NCBI RefSeq assembly: GCF_000987955.1
Contig: NZ_LAZU01000008.1
Location: 31,582 to 95,581, forward strand
Direction of reading: 5' to 3'
From: Paenibacillus sp. DMB20
GTDB taxonomy: Bacteria > Bacillota > Bacilli > Paenibacillales > Paenibacillaceae
DNA: 64,000 bases
Below the pieces are notes generated by a model that saw only the letters and a list, made by a program, of their open reading frames with translations, was not told the DNA's origin and made no database searches. Of this stretch, positions 18,457 through 27,754 are shown piece after piece. Position numbers and translations under genes: made by a program. Each line of letters begins with the position of its first letter. Within the stretch, counting starts at the first letter, position 1.

Positions 18457-19011
18457 TTATTGTGACGCTAAGCTTTCTTTTGCCAATCTCGTTATTTTAT
18501 TAATAAACTCAGTCTTACTCTGGGTATAGGCTTCTCTATCATACTTAAAAGTTTCGGCTAAATTAATCTTTAGCTTTTCGTACTCCATTGCTACAGTTGG
18601 ATTCATCCTTAAATAATCTCTAAAATATAATCTATTCCATAGGAAATCCTGTTCTTTAGTCCCCATATGAATATGGAAGGATTCTTTTTCTAATCCAGTA
18701 GGGGAATACCCTTTAACAAACATAATATGGTTTCTTTGTTCTTGCATGAGGATATATTCTTTCTTAATCATTAAGTCAATAATTATGTCTCTAATTCCAC
18801 TTGCCTGCGGAATCTCCACTAGAATATCAACTGTAGGTTTTGCTGATAAGTTTGAAACAGCAGTACTTCCAATATGCTCCACTCTTAATGCGATTTCCGA
18901 ACCAAGAATGTTGATGATGTTTTGTTTTTCTCTTTCAAACATGGAAGTCCAGTTTTGGTCATGTCGTTCAATTATTATAGGAAATAACTTGCCTAGTTCT
19001 TCTCTATTCAT
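18457..19011 (-). CDS. GrpB family nucleotidyltransferase-like protein
   Basis: A 184-residue GrpB-family protein. The nucleotidyltransferase-like core shows RVEHIGSTAVSNLSAKPTVD followed by ILVEI, with the GS and DxD-like acid positions of the fold. Later HIHMGTKEQDFLWNRLYFRD and a basic helical tail match the family. GrpB domains occur alone or fused to dephospho-CoA kinase; their reaction is not firmly known. AAGGAG stands about 8 bases before the ATG. The gene is A+T-rich like its neighbours. Confidence 0.9.
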   Translation of the reverse strand: MNREELGKLFPIIIERHDQNWTSMFEREKQNIINILGSEIALRVEHIGSTAVSNLSAKPTVDILVEIPQASGIRDIIIDLMIKKEYILMQEQRNHIMFVKGYSPTGLEKESFHIHMGTKEQDFLWNRLYFRDYLRMNPTVAMEYEKLKINLAETFKYDREAYTQSKTEFINKITRLAKESLASQ

Positions 19012-19249
19012 AAAATATCTCCTTCCATATTGAACGAATTGAGGATATTTTCTGTAATAATAATTCCACTTACTAACAACAATACCTTCTTAATAGACTG
19101 AAAGATGGATAATCAAGCCGCTCGTGTAGTTAGTTATTATTTACATCAAGGAGCTCGTACTAAATTCGCCTCAAGATCGTTAACTTTCCGGGGGTGAATT
19201 TTTTTATAATATCTATAGGGGAATAATTTTTGGTGAGAGGGACAACTTG

Positions 19250-19441
19250 GTGAATAATGGGCAGAATTTTAGAGGAACTTGTGGATTCTACCCAACCATA
19301 AAAATAGCAGGATATTTTAAAGGGGAAGTATGGGATTTTATATTGCCGATTTTAGATCAACAAGAGCAAAATAAAGCTATATCCAGATTAAATTCATTGA
19401 AACATGCAATCGTTTCAAACTATTTTTATCAGGCCTATTAA
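19250..19441 (+). CDS. Possible small protein, about 64 residues
   Basis: A short frame starting at GTG (or the TTG just before), with AGAGGG about 9 bases upstream, ending in a hairpin. It contains KIAGYFKGEVWDFILPILD and has no family I know. It could be a remnant. The 450 bases between the GrpB-like gene and fhs hold nothing else I can support. Confidence 0.25.
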   Translation: MNNGQNFRGTCGFYPTIKIAGYFKGEVWDFILPILDQQEQNKAISRLNSLKHAIVSNYFYQAY

Positions 19442-19452
19442 GCGTAATAGGC
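19433..19452. repeat. 8-bp inverted repeat before fhs
   Basis: GCCTATTA and TAATAGGC form a perfect stem with a 4-nt loop, ending just before the fhs ribosome binding site. There is no T run, so it is not a standard terminator. It might affect fhs translation or mRNA stability. Confidence 0.4.
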
Positions 19453-19465
19453 ATGGGAGGCATAT

Positions 19466-21100
19466 ATGAAACCAATCACAGAAGTTGCAGCACAACTGGG
19501 CCTTGCGCCGGATCAGCTTGAGCTTTATGGAAAATGGAAAGCGAAGCTGACCGAGGATGTATGGGCATCCGTCTCGCAGCGGCCGGACGGAAAGCTTATC
19601 CTCGTTACCGCCATGAATCCGACGCCAGCGGGAGAAGGCAAGACGTTGACAACGATCGGGCTCACGCAAGGATTGAATCGGATTGGACGGAAGGCGGCCG
19701 CCGCGCTGCGCGAGCCGTCGCTCGGACCGTGCATGGGCATGAAGGGCGGGGCCACAGGCAGTGGCAAAGCCCAGATTGTCCCGGCCGAGGATATTAATCT
19801 CCACTTTACGGGCGATATCCATGCGATTACATCGGCGCACAATCTACTCGCGGCACTCATTGACAACCATATTCACCAAGGCAACGCTTTGCGTCTTAAC
19901 CTGGCGCGCATTGTATGGAAACGGGCACTCGATATGAATGATCGGCCGCTGCGCCAGATCGTCATCGGCATCGGCGACAACAATGGCATCGCGCGCGAAG
20001 ACGGCTTCCTTATTACGACCGCTTCGGAAGTGATGGCGGTGTTATGTTTAGCGGAAAATATGGCCGATTTGCGGGCGAGGTTGAGCCGGATCGTCGTGGC
20101 GTATGACATGGATGGGCGGCCGGTGACGGCGGATGAGTTCCAGGCGGTTGACGCGATGTGCGCCCTGCTGAAGGATGCCATCCATCCGAATCTGGTGCAG
20201 ACGCTCGAAGGCGACCCGGTGTTCATTCACGGCGGGCCGTTCGCCAACATCGCCCACGGGTGCAGCAGCATACGGGCGACCCGCCATGCTCTCAAGCTGG
20301 CCGATTACGTCGTGACGGAAGCGGGATTCGGCGCCGATCTGGGCGCGGAAAAATTCATGAACATCAAATGCCGCCTGGGAAGCCTGCGCCCGGCGGCTGC
20401 GGTCATCGTCGCAACCGTGCGTTCGCTGAAATACAACGGTGGCGTACCGAAACAGGAACTCCTGACGGAGAATGCCGAGGCGATACGGTCCGGATTCTGC
20501 AACTTGCGTCGCCACGTGGAGAACATGCGTGGCTTCGGCGTGCCGGTCATCGTCGCTATTAACCGTTTTGCGGCGGATACGGAGGCAGAGCTGGCGCAGG
20601 TTGCCGCTCTCTGCGCAGAGCTTGGCGTGAAGGCGATCGTCTCGGATGCCTGGGAGCATGGCGGTGAAGGCTGCCGCGAGTTGGCGCAAGAAGTGGCCGC
20701 GCTGGCCGATGGATCGACGGCGGATACGTTCCAACTGCTCTATCCTGACGAGATGCCGCTTGCGGAAAAGATTGAGACGATCGTTACGCGGATCTATCGC
20801 GGGGCCGGGGTCAAATACCGCCCGGCTGCGAGGCGGGCACTGCAGGAACTGGAACGGCTTGGCGTGCGCGACCTTCCCGTCTGCATGGCGAAAACGCCGT
20901 ATTCGTTCACGGACCGTCCCGTCGTGCTAGGGGCGCCGGAGCAGTTTACGATTGAAGTGCAGGATATCCGCTGGTCGGCCGGGGCAGGATTCGCCGTCGT
21001 GCTGACGGGGCAGATGGTCACGATGCCGGGGCTGCCTGCGGAACCGGCGGCGTGGAGTATAAGGGTGGATGAGTCGGGACATATTGAAGGCCTGAGATGA
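19466..21100 (+). CDS. fhs: Formate-tetrahydrofolate ligase
   Basis: A 544-residue enzyme that makes 10-formyl-tetrahydrofolate from formate, ATP and tetrahydrofolate. The ATP loop TPAGEGKTLTTIGLTQGL is near residue 52; EPSLGPCMGMKGGA and FTGDIHAITSAHNLL follow, as do GPFANIAHGCSS and VTEAGFGADLGAEKFMNIKC. The C-terminus has VVLTGQMVTMPGLP. Family length is about 555, so it is essentially complete. GGGAGG precedes the ATG. The gene is G+C-rich compared with both neighbours, like the older backbone genes. Confidence 0.97.
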   Translation: MKPITEVAAQLGLAPDQLELYGKWKAKLTEDVWASVSQRPDGKLILVTAMNPTPAGEGKTLTTIGLTQGLNRIGRKAAAALREPSLGPCMGMKGGATGSGKAQIVPAEDINLHFTGDIHAITSAHNLLAALIDNHIHQGNALRLNLARIVWKRALDMNDRPLRQIVIGIGDNNGIAREDGFLITTASEVMAVLCLAENMADLRARLSRIVVAYDMDGRPVTADEFQAVDAMCALLKDAIHPNLVQTLEGDPVFIHGGPFANIAHGCSSIRATRHALKLADYVVTEAGFGADLGAEKFMNIKCRLGSLRPAAAVIVATVRSLKYNGGVPKQELLTENAEAIRSGFCNLRRHVENMRGFGVPVIVAINRFAADTEAELAQVAALCAELGVKAIVSDAWEHGGEGCRELAQEVAALADGSTADTFQLLYPDEMPLAEKIETIVTRIYRGAGVKYRPAARRALQELERLGVRDLPVCMAKTPYSFTDRPVVLGAPEQFTIEVQDIRWSAGAGFAVVLTGQMVTMPGLPAEPAAWSIRVDESGHIEGLR

Positions 21101-21253
21101 TATGCGAGGCAGGACAGGGCTGCTATGGAATGGGGATTTGAAGATGGTATTGAAATTATCATCAAAGGGAAGGGAGTCCTTGAAGTACGCGAGTTTTAAG
21201 GTTACGGGGAAATAAACTCAAATCACTTCATAGGAAGTGGTTTTCAGATTGCA

Positions 21254-21290
21254 GAGAAACCCACGTCTTTTTCAAAGACATGGGTTTCTC
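21254..21290. terminator. Bidirectional terminator between fhs and the MFS gene
   Basis: GAGAAACCCA and TGGGTTTCTC plus GTCTTT and AAAGAC form a 17-position stem with one C/A mismatch and a 3-nt loop. It lies between convergent genes. Confidence 0.75.
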
Positions 21291-21314
21291 ATTTGTTTCG
21301 GCATGTTTCTCATA

Positions 21315-22517
21315 TTATTTTGCCAAACTGCTAGCTAATTGTTTTTCTTTCCACATGATCGTAATTACAAGACCAATCAACATAATGACAGCAGCAAAGA
21401 GATACGGATAGTTGATGTTTACATCAAATAATATACCGCTTAATGCGGGCCCAACGATATTGCCCAAGCTTGTATATGTTGAGTTCATGCCAGCGACAAA
21501 TCCTTGTTCTTTTTCAGTCGTTTTTGATAAATAGGTCGTTAATGCTGGTCGCAGCAAGTCAAATGCGAGAAAGATGAAGGAAGTTACTAATAAAATGGCT
21601 ACATAGCCGGAGATCATGGTGGATACTACCGCGAAAAATACGCCAGCGATTAAGCATAACTGGATGAGTTTCTTTTCACCAAGTATATCTACCATTTTGC
21701 CAAACAAAAAGACCTGAACCACAACCCCGAAGATTGCACTTATTGTAATAACGGTTGCAATGTCTTTTGGAGTGAAGCCAAATTTATGATCTGAAAACAG
21801 ACTAAATACTGTTTCATATGCGGATAAACCAAAGGCCAGTACAAACACAATAATAAAAGCGATAATGTATTGTGGATGAAGCGATCGTTTAAGATCGGTT
21901 ACAAAGCTGGTACCTTTTTTGAGCTGATTGATTTCCAAGAGCTGCTGTTTGGTTAGAGGCTCTTTTAAAATAAATATAGATGAAATACATGTTATTAATG
22001 CGAAGCCTGCAGCAAAGTAGAATGGGGCACGCACACCCAGCTCAGCAATAAAACCTCCGATACCTGGGCCAATAATAAAACCGATACTAATTGCAGCAGA
22101 AATATAACCCATCGCTTTAGGCCGTTCCTCTACTGAGGTAATATCTGCAACAAAAGCAGTTACGCCTGGCATAATAAATGCGCCACTAATACCACCTAGA
22201 ATTCTAGATAAATAAAGAACGGATACGTGTGTGCCTAATCCAAAGATCAGCTCTGATATACTGAAGAGGATTAAGCCGATTACGATCATTTTTTTTCTGC
22301 CATAAGTGTCAATCCATCGTCCTGCCAGGGGAGACATGAGTAATTGTGCGAACGCAAAGACCGCTACAAGATAACCCATCGTTTGGCCCGATAGATGCAT
22401 AATATTCATAAAGGATGGCATTACAGGGATGATAAGTCCGACTCCTAGAAAAACAATGAATATATTACTTAGTAGAATGAGTAAGACTGTTTTTTGTTCT
22501 TTCAATGGTTTCTTCAT
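21315..22517 (-). CDS. MFS multidrug efflux transporter (NorA/Bmr/TetA-like)
   Basis: A 400-residue, twelve-helix major facilitator. The motif A loop between helices 2 and 3 reads GRWIDTYGRKKMIV, and the antiporter motif C in helix 5 reads GFIIGPGIGG. These place it with proton-driven drug exporters of the NorA/Bmr/TetA group. The start at 22517 has AGAGAGG 9 bases upstream; the frame opens further upstream, but that part overlaps a hairpin. A 9-bp hairpin and short leader frame precede the gene and may control it. Confidence 0.88.
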   Translation of the reverse strand: MKKPLKEQKTVLLILLSNIFIVFLGVGLIIPVMPSFMNIMHLSGQTMGYLVAVFAFAQLLMSPLAGRWIDTYGRKKMIVIGLILFSISELIFGLGTHVSVLYLSRILGGISGAFIMPGVTAFVADITSVEERPKAMGYISAAISIGFIIGPGIGGFIAELGVRAPFYFAAGFALITCISSIFILKEPLTKQQLLEINQLKKGTSFVTDLKRSLHPQYIIAFIIVFVLAFGLSAYETVFSLFSDHKFGFTPKDIATVITISAIFGVVVQVFLFGKMVDILGEKKLIQLCLIAGVFFAVVSTMISGYVAILLVTSFIFLAFDLLRPALTTYLSKTTEKEQGFVAGMNSTYTSLGNIVGPALSGILFDVNINYPYLFAAVIMLIGLVITIMWKEKQLASSLAK

Positions 22518-22546
22518 GAAGCAATACCTCTCTCTGAAAATCATAG

Positions 22547-22585
22547 CTATGAAATGCCTCTCCAAATAAAGTCCATGAGGCATTT
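22547..22585 (-). promoter_or_regulatory. Leader hairpin and mini-ORF before the MFS gene
   Basis: AAATGCCTC (22585-22577 read on the minus strand) pairs perfectly with GAGGCATTT (22560-22552) around a 16-nt loop. A nine-codon frame MDFIWRGIS starts in the loop side at 22576 and ends at 22547. Drug-resistance genes often use such leaders for translation-coupled control. No Shine-Dalgarno sequence precedes the mini-ORF, which weakens the case. Confidence 0.4.
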
Positions 22586-22972
22586 AGTTTATGATTTAAA
22601 CGTTTTTCATTTTCCCTAGATCCTTAATCCTTTCGTAAGCGATATTATTCGTGTCTCTTAAATTTGTGTCCACTGTCTATTCTAGTTCTAGAACAAGCTG
22701 CTCGCAACAGCAATACTGGAAATAAGAGTATGTGTAATTGTATCTAATGAGAAGTCAGATCGCAGTAGAATTACAATTGCTTTTAATATTTGATATAGTC
22801 TTAATTATAAGTATTGATACTAACGGTTGTGGGAACTATGGAGTTTGAGCTGAACATTGAGTCATTGATGTTGGTATCTATTATCCAGGAATAGAAATTA
22901 AAATGCGGTATTTCCTCTACCGATTTGATGGATAAATCTCAAGGACAAAACCTTCGAAGGAAGTGATAAACC
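22586..22972. other. Divergent intergenic region
   Basis: About 390 A+T-rich bases between the MFS gene and the AlkD-like gene. It should hold promoters for both. The 10-bp palindrome GTTCTAGAAC lies at about 22685. I see no gene or known regulatory element. Confidence 0.4.
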
Positions 22973-23680
22973 ATGAATTTAGAAACGGTCATGCAGGAGC
23001 TTGAAGCCCTCGGTAAGGAACGACTCAAGAAAATGTACATGTCCAATGGCGCGCACGAACCGCTTTTTGGCGTGGCGACAGGCGCGATGAAGCCCATAGC
23101 CAAGAAAATCAAAAAAAATCAACCCTTAGCTGAGCAGCTTTATGCTACAGGGAACTATGACGCCATGTACTTTGCCGGCATCATTGCAGACCCGGATGCA
23201 ATGACTGAAGACGATTTTGAGCGTTGGATCGATGGGGCTTATTTTTATATGCTATCCGATTACGTGGTTGCGGTCACCTTGGCGGAAACTGATATTGCGC
23301 AAGAGGTTGCCGATCAATGGATCGCAAGCGGCGAAGAGCTAAGAATGTCGGCGGGCTGGAGTTGTTATTGCTGGCTTTTGGGCAGCCGGCCGGACGCCCA
23401 GTTTGACGAAAGCAAAATCGCTAACCTGTTGGAGATGGTGGAAAAGACGATTCACGAATCTCCCGAACGAACGAAAGCTTCGATGAATAACTTTATGTAC
23501 ACCGTAGGGGTATCCTATCCGCCCCTCCATGATAAGGCAGTCGAGACGGCAAAGGCCGTAGGCCAAGTAGAAGTTAAACGGGACAAGAAAAAAAGCAGTT
23601 TCCTGCTCGCTTCCGAAAATATTCAAAAGGCAGTAGATAAAGGGCAAATTGGTTTCAAACGCAAATATGTACGGTGCTAA
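22973..23680 (+). CDS. DNA alkylation repair protein (AlkD-like HEAT fold)
   Basis: A 235-residue helical protein of the DNA alkylation repair family. Typical parts are FGVATGAMKPIAKKIKKNQP, then MYFAGIIADP, WSCYCWLLGSRPD and FMYTVGVSYPPLHDKA. AlkD-type glycosylases excise alkylated purines by flipping bases against a HEAT-like surface. The conserved Trp/Asp pattern cannot be fully checked by eye, and many short relatives are untested. AAGGAAGTG lies upstream of the ATG. It stands alone, followed by a terminator. Confidence 0.85.
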   Translation: MNLETVMQELEALGKERLKKMYMSNGAHEPLFGVATGAMKPIAKKIKKNQPLAEQLYATGNYDAMYFAGIIADPDAMTEDDFERWIDGAYFYMLSDYVVAVTLAETDIAQEVADQWIASGEELRMSAGWSCYCWLLGSRPDAQFDESKIANLLEMVEKTIHESPERTKASMNNFMYTVGVSYPPLHDKAVETAKAVGQVEVKRDKKKSSFLLASENIQKAVDKGQIGFKRKYVRC

Positions 23681-23810
23681 GCGGTTTGCTAGAGTACTAT
23701 TGCTCGGGGCATACTACGATGCTTTGGTTCACAGCCAATAGGACTGTGAATATCTCCCTTCCGCATACGTTACGTCCGGAAATTGTGGGTGGCGTCGTAG
23801 GGATTCATGT

Positions 23811-23858
23811 AAGAGCTGAGGTGATTCAGGTATTTCCTGTTTTCCTCAGCTTTTTTTC
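23811..23858 (+). terminator. Terminator after the AlkD-like gene
   Basis: AGCTGAGG and CCTCAGCT pair across a 22-nt loop and are followed by seven T residues. Confidence 0.75.
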
Positions 23859-24131
23859 ATGATTAGTAGTTTCATCACGCTAGGCCTGTAAAGGGTAACG
23901 CAACTCCTCTCGGCTCCTTTGCAGGCTGGGCCTTTTCCCAAGGGGCGTCACTGTACACGAGGTTCAATCGATGCAGATTTCAACTTCGATGGCCAATAAA
24001 AAAACATAGGCATTTCTATCTGTAAGAATATAACAGCAAAGGATATTCAAGTAGGTTCTGCTGTATATACACTTAAAGTGAAGGATCAACGACCCAATAA
24101 CCGATGAGATGAGTGGGGCTTCATGAAAGAA

Positions 24132-24163
24132 GGCTGCGGACGCAAAACGTCTGCAGTCTTTTT
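24132..24163 (+). terminator. Rho-independent terminator of a lost gene
   Basis: GGCTGCGGACG and CGTCTGCAGTC form an 11-bp stem (two G-U pairs) with a 5-nt loop and a T run. No intact gene precedes it, so it probably belonged to the fragment ending at 24107. Confidence 0.7.
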
Positions 24164-24241
24164 GTATAAAGAAGAGGATATCGGCTGGCTCCTACAGAAT
24201 ACTTGAAGCTGCAGTCATTTTAGGAATGAAGGGGATTTGAA

Positions 24242-25093
24242 ATGAAGACAAAATTGATCATGGTCGAGGGCCTGCCGGGATTCGGCAAATCGACGACGTC
24301 CCGTATGATTCATGATATTCTAACCGAACGAAACATCGAGGCCCGGCTTGTGATGGAAGGGGATGCAGACCATCCGGCGGATTATGAGGGAACGGCGTGT
24401 TTGACTGAAGAAGAATTCGAGAGGCTGCTCCAAACGGCAGGCCCCTTTAAAGAAATATTGATTGAACGGGCGGCCAAAAAAGGCAGCTGGAATCTCTTGC
24501 CCTACCAGAAGCTGAAGAACGAATACGGAACCACTTTGCCGGATGATCTATATCATTCGTTATCCAAGCAGGATATTTACGAACTCCCGTTGGATTTCAA
24601 TAGGAAGCTCATCACCGACCGGTGGGAGGCATTCGCGGAGCGAGCGTGGCATGAGCCTATCGTCACGATTTTTGAATGCTGCTTCATTCAGAATCCGGTG
24701 ACCATCGGCATGGTGAAGTATGATGAGACGGAAGACCAAGTGATGGACTACGTGTTGGGGCTGGAAAAAGCGATCCTCCCGCTGAATCCCGTATTGTTCT
24801 ACATTGAGCAGGACAACCTGGAATACGCATTCCGGAAGGCCATCCGGGAACGCCCGGAGGCTTGGTCCACAGGGTTCGTCCATTATTACACCCGGCATGG
24901 ATACGGCAAACATCGCGGTCTTGAGGGCGTCGAAGGAACACTGCAAGTACTGGAAGCCCGGCGCGAGCTGGAGTATCGGATATTGGGCAGGCTCGGCCTG
25001 AACCAGGTGCGAATCAATAACTCCCTTTATGATCAAGAGACGTACAAAGCCATGCTGATTAACAAGTTGAAGCTGCATGGGGTCATCCAATAA
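24242..25093 (+). CDS. P-loop NTPase of unknown function
   Basis: A 283-residue protein that opens with a textbook Walker A, MVEGLPGFGKSTTSRMI. The order and size suggest a small-molecule kinase-like fold, but I see no lid or substrate motif that gives the substrate. Later parts include RWEAFAERAWHEPIVTIFEC and YYTRHGYGKHRGLEG. There is no signal peptide or membrane helix. AAGGGGA precedes the ATG. A lipoprotein gene starts 32 bases after the stop, so they may be co-transcribed. Confidence 0.7.
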   Translation: MKTKLIMVEGLPGFGKSTTSRMIHDILTERNIEARLVMEGDADHPADYEGTACLTEEEFERLLQTAGPFKEILIERAAKKGSWNLLPYQKLKNEYGTTLPDDLYHSLSKQDIYELPLDFNRKLITDRWEAFAERAWHEPIVTIFECCFIQNPVTIGMVKYDETEDQVMDYVLGLEKAILPLNPVLFYIEQDNLEYAFRKAIRERPEAWSTGFVHYYTRHGYGKHRGLEGVEGTLQVLEARRELEYRILGRLGLNQVRINNSLYDQETYKAMLINKLKLHGVIQ

Positions 25094-25125
25094 TATTATT
25101 TTCGTAGATAAGAAAGGACAGTTTA

Positions 25126-25563
25126 ATGCGATTATTAACGATCATGATGCTCTATATAACGGCTATATTAACAGGCTGCGAAAAGGAACCCGGTTGGGAG
25201 ACGATGCAGCTTCTTGACGAGAAGGTCGCCGAAATTCGGATTTCGGCATTCGAGGCATGGGACGAGATGAATGAGGATACACTGCTGTCTTTCAAGGATG
25301 AGAAGGCTGTAAATGCATTTGAGGAAGCGATCCGTACTGCTCGCAAGCAGCCAGATGATGCCAAACGAACGGACCCGGATTACGACGTGATGGTCACCTA
25401 TACAGAGCAATTCCCCGTTCACGCCATCAAGCTGTGGCTGGGAGAAGAGGGGCAGGAAAGTGTGTTCAGCTATGCGTTCCGGGATGGCGAGGAAGCTGTT
25501 TATGTGGCATCGGCCAAACACACCGATCGGATGAGAGAGCTCATTTTGCAAGAGGGGCGTTAA
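25126..25563 (+). CDS. Small lipoprotein of unknown function
   Basis: A 145-residue protein with a short signal peptide and lipobox AILTGCEKE, so it should be anchored outside the membrane. The mature part is acidic and mixed alpha/beta, with FKDEKAVNAFEEAIRTARKQ and PDYDVMVTYTEQFPVHAIKLW. This resembles small Bacillus/Paenibacillus lipoproteins without a known role. AAAGGA lies about 8 bases before the ATG. It may share a transcript with the P-loop gene. Confidence 0.75.
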   Translation: MRLLTIMMLYITAILTGCEKEPGWETMQLLDEKVAEIRISAFEAWDEMNEDTLLSFKDEKAVNAFEEAIRTARKQPDDAKRTDPDYDVMVTYTEQFPVHAIKLWLGEEGQESVFSYAFRDGEEAVYVASAKHTDRMRELILQEGR

Positions 25564-25616
25564 AGCCGTTATCGGAACTGATCTCCTTCTGTTTTAGTAC
25601 CTACAAGTTGAAACAT

Positions 25617-25808
25617 ATGGCCGAAGCTACTACGTTTTTAGCGACTTCTATAGATGACAGCTTGGAGAGTCATGATATCTCATTGAATATTCTAGCTTTG
25701 GTGGACAGACGAGTTGGCAAAAAGCGAATCTTAAATATGATCGAGAAAATGAAGTTAAAGCATCCCATTTTGCAGTATTTTTATGAACTACGGCTCAGTA
25801 CGCTATGA
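25617..25808 (+). pseudogene. C-terminal fragment of an SF0329-family gene
   Basis: This frame encodes the last 60 or so residues of the protein found whole at 39953-40519: SLESHDISLNILALVDRRVG here against SMESDDILLNILALVDRRVG there, and LKHPILQYFYELR against LKHPIVQYFYELR. The DNA also matches closely. The first two thirds are absent, replaced by the lipoprotein gene. A terminator follows at once, as if the original gene end were kept. Confidence 0.8.
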
Positions 25809-25830
25809 AAATTACTGAATTTTAAGAAAA

Positions 25831-25860
25831 AGAATGCCCGGTGAGGGCATTCTTTTTTTA
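25831..25860 (+). terminator. Rho-independent terminator
   Basis: AGAATGCCC and GGGCATTCT pair around a 5-nt loop with a T run. It also lies at the 3' end of the convergent hcp gene and touches its stop codon. Confidence 0.85.
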
Positions 25861-27546
25861 GGCACCAAGGAACATGTTCATGTCATCTTCCACATTGGTA
25901 ATGCCGCCGATGCCGAAGTTTTCCACGAGGACTTTGGCAACGTTAGGAGACAGGAATGCAGGGAGCGTAGGGCCCAGATGAATATTTTTAACGCCAAGAT
26001 AAAGCAGGGCAAGCAGCACGATAACCGCTTTTTGCTCATACCAGGCAATGTTATAGGAAATCGGCAAATCATTAATATCCTCAAGGCCGAATACTTCCTT
26101 CAGCTTCAATGCAATAACGACTAGGGAGTAAGAATCATTGCATTGACCAGCGTCCAGGACCCGCGGAATACCGCCGATTTCGCCTAGATCCAGTTTATTG
26201 TATTTGTATTTGGCACAGCCTGCAGTTAGAATGACCGTGTCTTTTGGAAGTTCAGCCGCAAAATCGGTGTAATAGTTGCGGGATTTCATTCGTCCATCGC
26301 AGCCGGCCATGACGAAGAAGCGGCGGATCGCCCCGGATTTCACGGCATCGACGACTTGATCGGCCACGTTCATCACAGCGGCATGAGCGAAACCGCCGAT
26401 GATCTCACCCGTTTCAAGTTCCGTGGGAGCTGGGCATCCTTTCGCTTGCTCGATCAGTGCGGAGAAGTCTTTGGGAGCACCGTCTTTTCCTTCTGGAATA
26501 TGGCGGACGCCCGGAAACCCGGTGTTGCCTGTTGTATAAATACGGTCCTTATAACTGTCTTTCGGCGGAACGATACAGTTGGTCGTCATTAATATCGGTC
26601 CGTTAAAGGCTGCGAATTCGCTATTCTGCTTCCACCAGGCATTCCCGTAATTGCCTACAAAATGCTCATATTTCTTGAATGCCGGATAATAGTGGGCAGG
26701 CAGCATTTCACTGTGCGTGTACACGTCCACGCCGGTTCCTTCCGTCTGCTTCAGCAGCTCCTCCAAATCCTTCAGATCATGGCCGCTGATGAGAATGCCG
26801 GGCCGGTTTCTTACCCCGATATTTACCTTCGTAATTTCCGGATTTCCGTAAACAGAGGTGTTCGCTTCATCAAGCATCGCCATTGCGTTTACGCCGTATT
26901 TACCGGTTTCCATCGTCAAAGCTACCAGATCCTGCACTTCAAGGCTGTCGTCAAGCGTGGCGGCAAGGGCACGACGCATAAAACGGTTTAATTCGTGATC
27001 ATCCTTCTCCAGATGAAGCGCGTGATACGTATAAGCAGCCATCCCCTTCAAGCCGTAAGTAATCAATTCGCGCAGCGAGCGGATGTCTTCATTGCGGGTC
27101 GAGAGGACACCAACCGTACGTGCTTTTTCATCAAAAGAAGCTTCGTTATCCGCTTGCCAGACGGCAGCATCAGGGAGATTGGCGGTTCCTTCCGGATATT
27201 GTTCGTTATAATAGGTGCGCACCTCGCCGCGGAGCTCTATCGCTTCCCGGATTCTTCCCACAAAAACCTCGCGGTCAAAGTTGGCGTTCGTAATCGTTGC
27301 AAACAAGGAGTCCATAATAAACAGCGATACGCGCTGTTCAAGCACCTCCGGCAGCGTTACATCCAGACTGAGAAAAGAGATGCCTTTCAGCAGATAAATC
27401 AGCAAATCCTGTAGGTTTGCCACATCATGCGGTTTCCCGCATACTCCGACAATGGTGCAGCCTGTTCCTTTGGATGCTTCCTGACATTGAAAGCAGAACA
27501 TGGACGGCTGATGCTTTAAGGTCTGTTCTGTCGCGTCGTTATTCAT
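25858..27546 (-). CDS. hcp: Hydroxylamine reductase / hybrid-cluster protein
   Basis: A 562-residue hybrid-cluster protein. The N-terminal cysteines [13 protein letters not shown] plus the cysteine in VGVCGK form the C-x2-C-x8-C-x5-C pattern that holds the proximal Fe-S cluster. Hybrid-cluster ligands appear in [32 protein letters not shown] stretches, [24 protein letters not shown] and [10 protein letters not shown]. Hcp removes nitric oxide or hydroxylamine under anoxic, nitrosative stress. The start at 27546 follows GGAGGAG; a longer in-frame opening to 27663 runs through the promoter and is rejected. An Fnr-type box lies upstream. Confidence 0.97.
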   Translation of the reverse strand: MNNDATEQTLKHQPSMFCFQCQEASKGTGCTIVGVCGKPHDVANLQDLLIYLLKGISFLSLDVTLPEVLEQRVSLFIMDSLFATITNANFDREVFVGRIREAIELRGEVRTYYNEQYPEGTANLPDAAVWQADNEASFDEKARTVGVLSTRNEDIRSLRELITYGLKGMAAYTYHALHLEKDDHELNRFMRRALAATLDDSLEVQDLVALTMETGKYGVNAMAMLDEANTSVYGNPEITKVNIGVRNRPGILISGHDLKDLEELLKQTEGTGVDVYTHSEMLPAHYYPAFKKYEHFVGNYGNAWWKQNSEFAAFNGPILMTTNCIVPPKDSYKDRIYTTGNTGFPGVRHIPEGKDGAPKDFSALIEQAKGCPAPTELETGEIIGGFAHAAVMNVADQVVDAVKSGAIRRFFVMAGCDGRMKSRNYYTDFAAELPKDTVILTAGCAKYKYNKLDLGEIGGIPRVLDAGQCNDSYSLVVIALKLKEVFGLEDINDLPISYNIAWYEQKAVIVLLALLYLGVKNIHLGPTLPAFLSPNVAKVLVENFGIGGITNVEDDMNMFLGA

Positions 27547-27621
27547 TATTTCTCCTCCAATTTCGTGAATTTTTGTCGTAAGGTCATTATAAGATTGCCT
27601 CGCAATTGGACTGTTGAAAAC

Positions 27622-27719
27622 AGTATACTCCGCTGCTACAGCCGGGATAGTGATTGGAATCACTATTTTTTACAGCTGTGAGAGTAATCACAAGCCCGGT
27701 CCGTTTCCTCTTTTAAACT
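27622..27719. promoter_or_regulatory. Divergent hcp/oxidoreductase promoters with two Fnr-type boxes
   Basis: Box 1, TGTGAGAGTAATCACA (27677-27692), is an exact TGTGA-N6-TCACA Fnr consensus. Box 2, AGTGATTGGAATCACT (27649-27664), has the same spacing with an A/T change at each end. Box 2 centres at 27656.5; a minus-strand -10 TATACT at 27627-27622 predicts a start at 27615, exactly 41.5 bases away. Box 1 centres at 27684.5; TAAACT at 27714-27719 predicts a start near 27726, also 41.5 away. This is the standard position for Fnr activation. Confidence 0.75.
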
Positions 27720-27754
27720 GGAATTAATGACCTTAGAAGAAATGAGGAGAGAAC

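Larger units (their letters stand above)
23681..24241. other. 560-bp intergenic region with a coding scrap
   Basis: It holds terminators at 23811-23858 and 24132-24163. Between them, nt 24030-24107 encodes NITAKDIQVGSAVYTLKVKD before a stop. This looks like the C-terminal end of a secreted beta-sheet protein whose body is missing. The rest shows nothing recognisable. Confidence 0.4.

Noticed and set aside
27547..27663. 39-residue extension of Hcp
   Set aside because: It would translate the -10 region and most of the Fnr box; the downstream ATG has a GGAGGAG site.
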